From positions 1-36,501 of the forward strand of contig NZ_JAMZMM010000015.1 of NCBI RefSeq assembly GCF_024178385.1: 36,501 nucleotides of DNA, written 5' to 3'. This document shows positions 7,578 to 15,281 of this stretch, in pieces (the first letter of the stretch is position 1; every line of letters starts with the position of its first letter). Position numbers and translations under genes: made by a program. Origin of the DNA: Limnofasciculus baicalensis BBK-W-15. GTDB taxonomy: Bacteria; Cyanobacteriota; Cyanobacteriia; Cyanobacteriales; Coleofasciculaceae. A model generated the notes under the pieces. The model was given only the letters and a program-made list of their open reading frames with translations. It did no database searches and was not told where the DNA came from.

Positions 7578-8144
7578 TTATTTAAACAGAATTTCTACAG
7601 GACAACTAAACTCAGGTAAAAGAGGACTAGTTAGATTATCTTCCCTAAATAACGTAGCGGCTAATTTTAAAATACCATTTTCCCGCCGATAAACTTCTAC
7701 TTTTATCTGTTGGCGATTAAAAATCCAGTATTCTCGCACTCCTTGAATTGAGTAAAGTTTCAGTTTCACTTCCCTATCCCGCCTTTCCTGCTCCGCACCT
7801 GGAGATAGTACTTCCACGACTAATTCTGGCGCACCTGTTAAATGCCCAGCTTCATCCAAAATCTCGGCTAAACGTTCATTACTCGCCCAAACTACATCAG
7901 GAATTACATTATCAGCATCTGTAAAAATAATACCAGGACTAGTAGCTGCATCTCCTAACCCCGTGTTTCTTGACCAAATTTTCAATTCTGTGCAAACATT
8001 ATCAGCAACATTTTGATGTTTCCAGTCAGGCGCTCTTGTCACAAATAAGTCTCCATTAATAATCTCATAATGTTTGCCATCATTGGATAATAACTCCAAG
8101 TCAGCAGTTGTCCAGCGTATTTTATCTATTACTGTGGGGGACAT
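7578..8144 (-). CDS. Uma2 family (DUF820) protein, tandem copy 1
   Basis: 188 residues with the Uma2 core: Y-E-I-I-N-G-D-L near the N-terminus, V-I-P-D-V-V-W-A in the middle, E-L-V-V-E-V-L-S-P, the R-D-R-E-V-K helix and V-R-E-Y-W-I-F-N. It belongs to the PD-(D/E)XK-like group; its role is unknown. It is almost identical to the next gene (8268-8834). About 565 bp are shared with only four visible base differences in the coding part, giving a Ser/Pro difference near residue 20 and a changed C-terminus (V-E-I-L-F-K against V-E-L-L-F-R). The duplicated block begins at the shared TTCTACAGG (7593) and runs some 10-15 bp past the start codon. This points to a recent duplication or ongoing gene conversion. 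Confidence 0.88.
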   Translation of the reverse strand: MSPTVIDKIRWTTADLELLSNDGKHYEIINGDLFVTRAPDWKHQNVADNVCTELKIWSRNTGLGDAATSPGIIFTDADNVIPDVVWASNERLAEILDEAGHLTGAPELVVEVLSPGAEQERRDREVKLKLYSIQGVREYWIFNRQQIKVEVYRRENGILKLAATLFREDNLTSPLLPEFSCPVEILFK

Positions 8145-8267
8145 AGGTTAAATCTCGATTGAGCATCCTTGTAGTTTTTTAGTTTAGATACCAATGAACC
8201 AGGTATTCTTGCCTTTATGATAGCAGCGATCGCCAAGGGATTGGAGTAAGATAGAGGTATTAGGATA

Positions 8268-8834
8268 CTATCTAAATAAAAGTTCTACAGGACAACTAAA
8301 CTCAGGTAAAAGAGGACTAGTTAGATTATCTTCTCTAAATAACGTAGCGGCTAATTTTAAAATACCATTTTCCCGCCGATAAACTTCTACTTTTATCTGT
8401 TGGCGATTAAAAATCCAGTATTCTCGCACTCCTTGAATTGAGTAAAGTTTCAGTTTCACTTCCCTATCCCGCCTTTCCTGCTCCGCACCTGGAGATAGTA
8501 CTTCCACGACTAATTCTGGCGCACCTGTTAAATGCCCAGCTTCATCCAAAATCTCGGCTAAACGTTCATTACTCGCCCAAACTACATCAGGAATTACATT
8601 ATCAGCATCTGTAAAAATAATACCAGGACTAGTAGCTGCATCTCCTAACCCCGTGTTTCTTGACCAAATTTTCAATTCTGTGCAAACATTATCAGCAACA
8701 TTTTGATGTTTCCAGTCAGGCGCTCTTGTCACAAATAAGTCTCCATTAATAATCTCATAATGTTTGCCATCATTGGGTAATAACTCCAAATCGGCAGTTG
8801 TCCAGCGTATTTTATCTATTACTGTGGGGGACAT
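8268..8834 (-). CDS. Uma2 family (DUF820) protein, tandem copy 2
   Basis: 188 residues, the near-identical twin of the gene at 7578-8144 and in the same orientation, 123 bp upstream of it. The same Uma2 motifs are intact, so both copies look able to fold and neither is a visible pseudogene. The intergenic text differs between the copies outside the duplicated block. An AACGCAAAGAGCG(C/G)AAAG word lies on both outer sides of the pair (7559-7576 and 8935-8953), which may mark the recombination that produced the duplication; that is inference. Either copy could be the original. Confidence 0.88.
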   Translation of the reverse strand: MSPTVIDKIRWTTADLELLPNDGKHYEIINGDLFVTRAPDWKHQNVADNVCTELKIWSRNTGLGDAATSPGIIFTDADNVIPDVVWASNERLAEILDEAGHLTGAPELVVEVLSPGAEQERRDREVKLKLYSIQGVREYWIFNRQQIKVEVYRRENGILKLAATLFREDNLTSPLLPEFSCPVELLFR

Positions 8835-9042
8835 AGGTCAAATCTCAATTGGTCATGACAATCCGGCATCATTTCCAGTATAGCATTTGCTTAATTGTCA
8901 TTTTCATCTAGTAAATACTAAGGATTTATTTTTTTAACGCAAAGAGCGCAAAGTGTTGAAGTAAGATAGAGGTTGGTGATATTAAAATCTTGCTCCTACG
9001 ATCGTCTTTCGTAAGAGGTCTAATGTCACAACAGTACTCAAC

Positions 9043-9894
9043 TCAAATTAGATCCGGATCGATCCCTTGCGATCGCAAATATGCCGCTAATCGCTCTTTC
9101 TGTTGCTGTTCTCGATCCGCACGTTCTCGTTCTTGTTCGGCACGTTCTCGTTCTTGCTGGGCACGTTCTCGTTCCTGCTGGGCACGTTCTCGTTCTTGTT
9201 CGGCACGTTCTCGTTCCTGCTGGGCAATAGCCTCTACTTCTTGAACTTTCTCTACTGCCCAAGGTAGCATTGTCCCAGCTTCGTCCCACCAGCGCAACCA
9301 GTATCCTGTCCTTTCTTCTTTCTTGCCCCGCCAGGTTCCCAAAAATAACATCATTTCTGGAATCCAATGCCGTCCGTTTTCATCGGGCATTTGCAATTGA
9401 TAGGTGCTATTTTCCAGGACGTAAAACTCTAATAATCCACCCACAGGCTCAAAGATTATGTAATATGGGACTTGCAAAATTCGTTCGTAGAAGTGCCATT
9501 TTCCGGGTGGATAGGTTTGCTTGGAGGAATATTCTTCGCCTTCTGTTGCTGAGAGAAACTCCATCACAATTGTTGGGATATCTCCTTCTAAATTAGGTGT
9601 ATAGCTGCGACGTTCTTCTGTACCTTCGAGGGGCAATACAGCAGGCACGTACAACCAATCGGGCGCTTTCACCACCATCTGCTCGTCCACCGTAGCGCAC
9701 AAGCCAAAATTGGACACTACTAGCATTTCAGGACGAATCCAATTTGCTAGTTCCAGGCTTTCGCGCAATGCACCAGCCAGCAAAGGTTGAGCAGTATTTT
9801 CCACGGGATCGTCAGGGAGTTGATAATCGGCAGGCAAGGGTTCCCAGCGAATCTGAGATTGAATTCGAGGGGGTTTAACTGGAGTCACAGTCAT
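9043..9894 (-). CDS. Uma2 family protein with C-terminal coiled coil
   Basis: 283 residues in two parts. Residues 1-200 hold a Uma2-like domain (E-G-D-I-P-T-I-V-M-E-F-L-S as the strand with acidic residues, then Y-Y-I-I-F-E-P). Residues about 215-270 form a highly charged coiled coil of repeated R-E-R-A-(E/Q)-Q-E heptads ending in L-R-S-Q-G-I-D-P-D-L. The heptads come from five 21-bp direct repeats in the DNA (9119-9223). The last residues resemble those of the Uma2 gene at 35,443 (L-R-L-L-G-I-N-P-D-D-L), which marks a distinct Uma2 subtype with a coiled-coil tail. The ATG at 9892-9894 starts the first recognisable segment. Function is unknown; the tail suggests oligomerisation. Confidence 0.85.
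   Translation of the reverse strand: MTVTPVKPPRIQSQIRWEPLPADYQLPDDPVENTAQPLLAGALRESLELANWIRPEMLVVSNFGLCATVDEQMVVKAPDWLYVPAVLPLEGTEERRSYTPNLEGDIPTIVMEFLSATEGEEYSSKQTYPPGKWHFYERILQVPYYIIFEPVGGLLEFYVLENSTYQLQMPDENGRHWIPEMMLFLGTWRGKKEERTGYWLRWWDEAGTMLPWAVEKVQEVEAIAQQERERAEQERERAQQERERAQQERERAEQERERADREQQQKERLAAYLRSQGIDPDLI
9119..9223. repeat. Five 21-bp in-frame direct repeats
   Basis: Five consecutive units begin with GCACGTTCTCGTTC at 9119, 9140, 9161, 9182 and 9203. They lie in the coding strand of the Uma2 gene at 9043-9894 and each encodes one seven-residue heptad. Loss or gain of a unit would leave the frame intact and change the coil length. Confidence 0.93.
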
Positions 9895-10038
9895 AGTTGA
9901 GTGCCTCAGTTGGGAAGTTATTTGATAATTGTACTACTTATGGTGTTTGCTTAAGTCCTGATTAATAAAAAACTTAATCCGTTATACTATTAACCGCTGA
10001 ACTCTGTCTGGAATTTCCAGATTTACTGTAATTATCAA

Positions 10039-11214
10039 ATGTCCATTCTAATTTCTCGCATGACAGCGGTACAATCACCGCTAATTCCCATTGTCGGCGA
10101 ACTTATTCGCACTCATCCCGGCACTATATCTTTAGGACAAGGCGTAGTTTATTATAGTCCGCCACCAGAAGCGATCGCATCTTTATCCCAATTCCTCGCT
10201 GAACCCAATAATCATAAGTACCAAGCCGTTGTTGGTATTCCTCCCCTCATATCAGCAATTACCACTAAACTCAAAGTCGATAATCATATCGAAATTAACG
10301 ATAATAACTGTATCGTGGTGACGGCTGGAAGTAATATGGGATTTATGAATGCTATTCTCGCCATCACTAATCCTGGTGATGAGATTATTATTCAATCTCC
10401 TTATTATTTTAACCACGAAATGGCGATTAGGATGGCAAGTTGTCGTCCGATAGTTGTAGCAACGGATGATAATTATCAACTGCAACCTTTGGCGATCGCA
10501 AATGCTATTACTGATAAAACTAAAGCCATTGTAACTATCTCACCGAATAATCCCACAGGTGCAGTTTATTCAGAAGCCGCTTTAAGAGAAGTGAATAAAA
10601 TATGTCGCGATCGTGGAATTTACCATATTAGCGATGAAGCCTATGAATATTTTACCTACAACGGAGTAAAGCACGTTTCACCAGGTTCCTTTTCTGATAG
10701 TAGCGACTATACAATTTCCCTCTATTCCCTATCAAAAGCTTATGGATTTGCCAGTTGGCGGATTGGGTATATGGTAATTCCCAAACACTTACTAGGTGCA
10801 GTTGAAAAAGTACAGGATACAATCCTAATTTGTCCTCCGGTAATCTCTCAGTATGCTGCTTTAGGAGCATTGCAGGTAGGGAGGAAGTATTGTGAGGAAT
10901 ATGTGAGTGCGATGGCATCGGTACGAGAGTTAGTGCTAGAATCATTAAAAAACCTGGATGGCTTATGTACGATTGCACCTGCGGATGGGGCGTTTTACTT
11001 TTTTCTCAAGGTTAATACTAAATTAGATTCGTTTGAGTTAGTAAAACATTTAGTAAAAGAACATAGAGTTGCGGTTCTCCCCGGTACAACCTTTGGGATG
11101 GAAGATGGCTGTTATTTGCGAGTTGCTTATGGGGCTTTACAAGAAGAAACAGCAGTAGAGGGAATTGAAAGATTAGTACGGGGATTGGAAATTATTTTGT
11201 CACATAATATCTAG
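10039..11214 (+). CDS. PLP-dependent aminotransferase, class I/II fold
   Basis: 391 residues of the fold-type I aspartate aminotransferase superfamily. The enzyme would transfer an amino group between an amino acid and a 2-oxo acid; the substrate cannot be told from the sequence. Visible landmarks are S-P-N-N-P-T-G (168-174), D199-E-A-Y with the Asp that holds the pyridine nitrogen, the Schiff-base lysine K233 in S-L-S-K-A-Y-G, the following W-R-I-G-Y, and Y-L-R-V-A-Y-G-A near the C-terminus with the carboxylate-binding Arg. Length and motif spacing are complete. It stands alone, and a palindromic repeat overlaps its stop codon. Subgroup I-gamma enzymes are an alternative to true aspartate aminotransferases. 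Confidence 0.9.
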   Translation: MSILISRMTAVQSPLIPIVGELIRTHPGTISLGQGVVYYSPPPEAIASLSQFLAEPNNHKYQAVVGIPPLISAITTKLKVDNHIEINDNNCIVVTAGSNMGFMNAILAITNPGDEIIIQSPYYFNHEMAIRMASCRPIVVATDDNYQLQPLAIANAITDKTKAIVTISPNNPTGAVYSEAALREVNKICRDRGIYHISDEAYEYFTYNGVKHVSPGSFSDSSDYTISLYSLSKAYGFASWRIGYMVIPKHLLGAVEKVQDTILICPPVISQYAALGALQVGRKYCEEYVSAMASVRELVLESLKNLDGLCTIAPADGAFYFFLKVNTKLDSFELVKHLVKEHRVAVLPGTTFGMEDGCYLRVAYGALQEETAVEGIERLVRGLEIILSHNI

Positions 11215-11243
11215 TAGGGTGCGTTATATTTAACGCACCCTAC
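11214..11243. repeat. Dispersed GTGCGTTA palindrome, copy B (hairpin at gene end)
   Basis: GTAGGGTGCGTTA (11214-11226) is a perfect inverted repeat of TAACGCACCCTAC (11231-11243) with a 4-base loop. Its first base is the last base of the aminotransferase stop codon. It is not followed by a T run, so it is a stable hairpin but not a classical terminator. Confidence 0.88.
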
Positions 11244-11306
11244 TACTCTATCCCCTGACCATGCTATCATTGACCACGATGATTGCTACCCATAAGGAGA
11301 AACAAA

Positions 11307-11822
11307 ATGAACTTCAATCTTCGCAACATCCTAGTCGGTGCGGGAATTGCTGCTGTTGGTGCAGTTGGTACTAAAGTTGCAGTCGATTATTTCCGCAACC
11401 GTGGGAAAGAAGAAGTTATTGATGAAAGCCAAGGTGACGCTGAACCTACATCAGCACAAGAAGTGGCTTTTGTCAATGTAGAAAATAATTCCGTCCAGAC
11501 TTTCCTCGATGTTAGCTTTGGAAATCCTGGTCGTTATACCCCCACTCGTCCGCCCAAAATTTTCGATTATCAAGGTCAACAATACATGGTAATTTGGGCT
11601 TACGATAATCAAAAATCGAAAAATCAAATGTTGGCTTTCTTATACGCTCCAGATGGTCGTCACATGATTGCTAGTGTGGGATATACGGCTGAGGCAACTG
11701 ATTACAATATTAACTTAGAAAGTACACCATTTGCTGTGGAAGTTAATGGGACTAAAATTACATCTGGTCAAAGTCAAACTGGGGGAACCAATGAAGTAGA
11801 CTTTGTGCTAGCAGGTGCTTAA
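11307..11822 (+). CDS. Unknown membrane-anchored protein
   Basis: 171 residues, not recognised. The N-terminus has one hydrophobic stretch rich in Gly and Ala (residues about 8-30) followed by positively charged residues, so a single membrane anchor with a soluble remainder is likely. Then come an acidic linker (about 36-50) and a probably beta-rich domain (about 55-171). The ATG at 11307 follows AAGGAG at ideal spacing; a TTG 24 bases upstream in the same frame is not needed. No catalytic motif stands out. It is monocistronic as far as can be seen, between a hairpin repeat and the toxin-antitoxin region. Confidence 0.7.
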   Translation: MNFNLRNILVGAGIAAVGAVGTKVAVDYFRNRGKEEVIDESQGDAEPTSAQEVAFVNVENNSVQTFLDVSFGNPGRYTPTRPPKIFDYQGQQYMVIWAYDNQKSKNQMLAFLYAPDGRHMIASVGYTAEATDYNINLESTPFAVEVNGTKITSGQSQTGGTNEVDFVLAGA

Positions 11823-12114
11823 TTCCGCATGTTTGAAGTGGAGATGGTAGCAAAAATCGATAAAATGAAATCGATGTTTTGATTTTAGCAAAGATACAAT
11901 TGCCTGATAGAATACGCGATCGCTCTTGACTGAAGGAAAGGCGATCGCATTTTATTATAGCAGCGGAATGGCAGGCGCGATATCTGGGTTGGGCGTTAGC
12001 GTAGCGTCTCGCGGGGATACAAGAAAGGTGTAGCCTCTCGTAGAGAAGAGATCGCGTTTTTAGTGAGGGTGTTAAAATGTATTGGTATTTAGATTAGTCG
12101 AAGAGAAGGGCGAT
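11823..12114. other. Intergenic region with HIP1 sites and a degenerate palindrome
   Basis: No gene is seen. Two HIP1 octamers lie close together (about 11917 and 11941), and GCGTTAGCGTAGCGTCTCGCGGGG (near 11993-12016), written here as a degenerate relative, resembles the dispersed palindrome family. Transcription signals for the toxin-antitoxin pair should lie here but no strong promoter is evident. Confidence 0.6.
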
Positions 12115-12393
12115 ATGAAATTAGATGTTATGGTTAGCGTGAGTCCAGATGGTAAATTAGAAATTCCGGCAGAGATTGAAACTCAATTCAAACCTGGCGA
12201 TCAATATACAGTTACAATTACCGCAGATAGTATTATTTTTCAGAAGGTAAAAATAGGTTTCGACTGGGAGGAATGGGAACGGCGAGTAAAAGCAGCTAAC
12301 CCCGATCCTGATGAGTTAACCATGGAAGAAATTTGTGAACTTGTCAGGGAAGTGCGTCGCGAGAAACGTTTGGAAAGAGAGTCGCAACAATGA
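12115..12393 (+). CDS. AbrB/MazE-like antitoxin (partner of PIN toxin)
   Basis: 92 residues. Residues 1-45 resemble a SpoVT/AbrB swapped-hairpin DNA-binding domain (V-S-V-S-P-D-G-K-L-E-I-P-A-E-I). The C-terminal half is acidic to basic helical (about 50-90), as expected for a toxin-wrapping tail. The ATG at 12115 was chosen over the in-frame TTG at 12082; it has a purine-rich AGAGAAGGG upstream. The stop overlaps the next start by 4 nt (ATGA), the classic antitoxin-toxin arrangement. The antitoxin probably represses its own operon; that is inference from the family. Confidence 0.78.
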   Translation: MKLDVMVSVSPDGKLEIPAEIETQFKPGDQYTVTITADSIIFQKVKIGFDWEEWERRVKAANPDPDELTMEEICELVREVRREKRLERESQQ

Positions 12394-12812
12394 AAATTGT
12401 CGTGGATACAAATATCTTTGTGTCAGGTTGGCTATGGGGAGGTATCCCTGCTCGTTTATTCAGGTTAGCAAGAACTCATCAAGTCATAATTTGTGCTTGT
12501 GAGCCAATACTAGCAGAATTAGAGACTACCTTAGAGAAACAAAAACTACAAGCTAAATTACAATCTTTGGGTTTTACCGTTAATGGTTTAATGAGGGGGA
12601 CACGAGAGTTAGTGGAAGTTTACCCTATTTCTACTATAAACTTGCCTGAGTTAAGAGATCCTAATGATAATATGATTTTAGCAACTGCGATCGCTGCTGC
12701 TGTTGATGTAATTGTGACGGGCGATTTGGATTTGTTAGTCTTGCAGGAATATGAGGGGATTCTTATTGTTACGGCTAGGGAGTTTTTGGATCGTTATTTT
12801 CCAGAAAATTAG
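12390..12812 (+). CDS. PIN-domain toxin (putative VapC-like ribonuclease)
   Basis: 140 residues of the PIN-family toxins found in type II toxin-antitoxin systems, metal-dependent RNases. Acidic residues expected at the active site are present: D6 in V-V-D-T-N, a Glu in the E-P-I-L-A-E-L-E helix, D-P-N-D-N and T-G-D-L-D-L. It is translationally coupled to the upstream antitoxin by a 4-nt overlap. Length is complete. The RNA target cannot be predicted. Confidence 0.87.
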   Translation: MKIVVDTNIFVSGWLWGGIPARLFRLARTHQVIICACEPILAELETTLEKQKLQAKLQSLGFTVNGLMRGTRELVEVYPISTINLPELRDPNDNMILATAIAAAVDVIVTGDLDLLVLQEYEGILIVTAREFLDRYFPEN

Positions 12813-12909
12813 GAGGCGTTTGCACTTGGATCGAGGAAGAGAGATCGCTCTGGCTCTGACAGTGCTATGCTAGATAGCAGAACAATCAGATATTGGCGAG
12901 GAAAAAATA

Positions 12910-13389
12910 TTGTCAACTATCACCGATATAGGAACTTTAATTAGTTGCAATCCAGACATACACGATGGGTGTCCAATTATTGCCGGAACGAGTGTTACCG
13001 TTGGGCGCATTGCTATTTGGTATAAGCAAGGTTTTGCCGCAGAAGAAATTGCAGATCGCATCGGGTATTTAACTTTAACTCAAGTCTATGCAGCTTTGAC
13101 TTATTACCATGCTAACCGAGCTGAAATTGATGCAGAAATTGCAGCGAAAGCAGCCGAAGCAGAGCGAATAGAAGCCTTGATTTCTGAGGATCAGATTCAA
13201 AAGTTGCCCACCAATATAGCTTTAGAAATACCAACAATAGCTAACTATTCCAGTCGCCGAGAATTTATGCAATTGCCACTAGAAGAGAGGCGAAATATTT
13301 TAGCAAAACAAGCTGATGTAATGTTGCAACATTACCAGGAAGATAAAGAATGGCAAGAATTAGAAGGCGGAGATTTAATTGACTACTAA
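12910..13389 (+). CDS. DUF433-containing antitoxin-like fusion protein
   Basis: 159 residues in two parts. Residues about 5-80 are a DUF433 domain, a helix-turn-helix type of antitoxin module (G-C-P-I-I-A-G-T-S-V-T-V, then A-E-E-I-A-D-R-I). Residues about 110-159 carry the R-R-E-F-M-Q-L-P-L-E-E-R-R block and end in W-Q-E-L-E-G-G-D, a tail that in cyanobacteria commonly precedes a MazF/PemK toxin. The start is TTG with GAGGA about six bases upstream; no ATG is available near the domain. What remains after it is only the first twelve or so codons of a MazF-like protein (13379-13453), so the antitoxin seems orphaned. Partner assignments are inference from family context. Confidence 0.75.
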   Translation: MSTITDIGTLISCNPDIHDGCPIIAGTSVTVGRIAIWYKQGFAAEEIADRIGYLTLTQVYAALTYYHANRAEIDAEIAAKAAEAERIEALISEDQIQKLPTNIALEIPTIANYSSRREFMQLPLEERRNILAKQADVMLQHYQEDKEWQELEGGDLIDY

Positions 13390-13453
13390 CTCTCCTAAAC
13401 GAGGTGATATAGTGATGCAACCGAAACTGTTTTCACGATTCAACAGATATTAA
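13379..13453 (+). pseudogene. MazF/PemK-like toxin stub
   Basis: Overlapping the end of the preceding antitoxin in another frame, a TTG at 13379 opens a 24-codon reading T-T-N-S-P-K-R-G-D-I-V. That matches the beginning of MazF/PemK toxins (K-R-G-D-I/E-x-x-V-x). The next codons (M-Q-P-K-L-F-S-R) no longer resemble the family and a TAA stops the frame. Most of the toxin is absent. I read it as a deletion that removed the toxin and left the antitoxin. It could still be chance. Confidence 0.55.
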
Positions 13454-13513
13454 AAAAACATGTTAAAATGGTTATCTGCTAGTTTTAAAGATATAGCTAA
13501 ATGAAAGAAAACC

Positions 13514-14128
13514 ATGACCATAACACCAATCAAAACTAAGCAACTGCTCTCCTTTGAGCAATTTGTCAAGCAACTTCCAGATGAAGAAGGGCGCTACGAA
13601 CTAGTAAATGGAGAAATTGTGAGAATATTACCAATCAGACTGCATGAAACCCTCGCTGAATTTCTGTCAGATACTTTCAAAGACGAGGTAAAACGACTCA
13701 AGCTTAACTATTGGGTATCTGGCAGAATTGTGATAAGGACTTTCACTGCAAACGGTAAAGAACAAGGCAGACATCCTGATATCAGTGTAGTAGATAAAAC
13801 TCTTTGGGAATCACAACCTTTCGCCTACTCAGCGCTAACTGAACCCCCACAATTAGTCGTAGAAATAGTATCAACAAATTGGGAAGATGACTATATCGAC
13901 AAGCTGGATGAATATCAGCGGTTAGGCATTCCTGAATACTGGATTGTAGATTATTTAGCTTTGGGAAGTAGAAATTATTTGGGCAATCCCAAAGTGCCAA
14001 CAGTATTTGTTTACCTCATCGATGAAAATGGGGTTTATCAAATGACAGCTTACCAAGGAAATAACCGAATTATATCGCGCACTTTCCCAGAATTAGCGCT
14101 GACAGCAGAGCAAGTGTTAGATGTATAA
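13514..14128 (+). CDS. Uma2 family (DUF820) putative endonuclease
   Basis: 204 residues with the complete Uma2 pattern: F-E-Q-F-V near the N-terminus, Y-E-L-V-N-G-E, H-P-D-I-S-V-V, L-V-V-E-I-V-S-T-N, D-K-L-D-E-Y and E-Y-W-I-V-D-Y. These place the family's Asp/Glu residues as in the PD-(D/E)XK fold. The ATG follows GAAAGAAAACC. It is divergent from the other five copies. It lies between a decayed toxin-antitoxin locus and yjbQ and appears to be transcribed alone. Confidence 0.88.
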   Translation: MTITPIKTKQLLSFEQFVKQLPDEEGRYELVNGEIVRILPIRLHETLAEFLSDTFKDEVKRLKLNYWVSGRIVIRTFTANGKEQGRHPDISVVDKTLWESQPFAYSALTEPPQLVVEIVSTNWEDDYIDKLDEYQRLGIPEYWIVDYLALGSRNYLGNPKVPTVFVYLIDENGVYQMTAYQGNNRIISRTFPELALTAEQVLDV

Positions 14129-14184
14129 AAAATCGCGCTTGCTCTGGTGTTATCTTTTATATAAGACATCTATCAGGTGAAAAA

Positions 14185-14622
14185 ATGCCAATAGTTAACA
14201 AAATACTGGAAATACCAACAGAAACGGGAATTAATATATATAACGTCACTCCCCAAATCCAGGAATTAATTTCAGCGACATCGATTCAAAATGGACAAGC
14301 ATTAGTCTTTTCTCGCCACACGACTACAGCCTTGGCGATTAATGAGTATGAGGAACGATTATTTGAGGATATTAAGGTTTATTTGAGGAAACTAGCACCA
14401 GAGAGCGATCCCTATTTGCATAATGATTTACATTTGCGCATTGTACCCGATGATGAACCGATGAATGCACACTCTCACTTGATGGCAATGACACTGAGTA
14501 CCAGTGAAGTAATTCCGATAATAGATGGTAAATTAGCATTAGGCACTTGGCAATCTGTCTTATTTTTTGATTTAGATGGTCCTCGGAAACGGACTTTATT
14601 GGTGCAAATTTCTGGGGAATAG
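14185..14622 (+). CDS. YjbQ/UPF0047 family protein
   Basis: 145 residues of the conserved YjbQ family (UPF0047), sometimes called secondary thiamine-phosphate synthase because some members show weak activity of that kind; the true role is unsettled. Family signatures are intact: F-S-R-H-T-T-T-A-L with a His that may bind metal, N-A-H-S-H-L with two further His residues, and L-G-T-W-Q-S-V with the closing D-G-P-R-K-R. Length is standard. The ATG follows AGGTGAAAA. It is likely transcribed on its own. Confidence 0.9.
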   Translation: MPIVNKILEIPTETGINIYNVTPQIQELISATSIQNGQALVFSRHTTTALAINEYEERLFEDIKVYLRKLAPESDPYLHNDLHLRIVPDDEPMNAHSHLMAMTLSTSEVIPIIDGKLALGTWQSVLFFDLDGPRKRTLLVQISGE

Positions 14623-14644
14623 GAAGTGGGGAGTAGGTAAATGA

Positions 14645-15103
14645 CTAATGACTATTTTGCCAAAATATTTCTGTTAGTATGGCATCAACATCACGGTTGA
14701 AGTGCCAAAAGTTAGGAAACTCCACATTGGGGTAATCTTTCCTAACTTTTTCTAAAGAATACTGATAGCAATCATCAAACACTTTCAAGAAATAGCCCTG
14801 AAGACTAGGCGAATCATCAATACTTCTGCCTAACCGTCTACGTTGTTCTGCAATAGTGTTTTCCCAGCCACGATTATCGTATAAACTGTTAACATAACAG
14901 CGCTTCAGCAAATGTTCCAATAAAACATCCAAGCGACTCTCTAATTCGTGCCTTTCTGAACGCCCCAATGCTTCTATCTCGTCAATTAGATTCTCCCAGT
15001 CCAAATTTTTAACATCTCGTGTCTTGAGACAGGCGACTGTATCCTCAAGCCATAAGAGAAAGTCACTTTCATAAAGAGATGTCTGAGTAGCTGATTGTGC
15101 CAT
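14645..15103 (-). CDS. DUF29 family protein
   Basis: 152 residues of the DUF29 family, which is frequent in cyanobacteria and has no known function. The typical opening is present (S-L-Y-E-S-D-F-L-L-W), followed by D-W-E-N-L-I-D-E-I-E-A-L-G and a long helical region with L-E-H-L-L-K and W. The family is predicted to be all-helical and soluble. The gene converges on yjbQ, and 178 bp separate its start from the next gene on the other strand. Confidence 0.88.
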   Translation of the reverse strand: MAQSATQTSLYESDFLLWLEDTVACLKTRDVKNLDWENLIDEIEALGRSERHELESRLDVLLEHLLKRCYVNSLYDNRGWENTIAEQRRRLGRSIDDSPSLQGYFLKVFDDCYQYSLEKVRKDYPNVEFPNFWHFNRDVDAILTEIFWQNSH

Positions 15104-15281
15104 GGATCTCTTCCTTGTATATCATTTCTATAATATCACCCTTAACTGCTATGGCAAGCTAAGATACCCGATTTATTCAGCGGATGTAAGGAGGGTATAC
15201 TTAAATCGGAATGGTTATAAAATCGTTATATGAGTCCTATCAGCGACTGAGTAGCTAACTGAAGTAGCAGGAGGTACGATT

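Noticed and set aside
8990-9367. Open frames on both strands rich in Arg-Ser-Cys or Arg-Thr
   Set aside because: They are alternative-frame readings of the 21-bp repeats of the Uma2 coiled coil and have no independent support.
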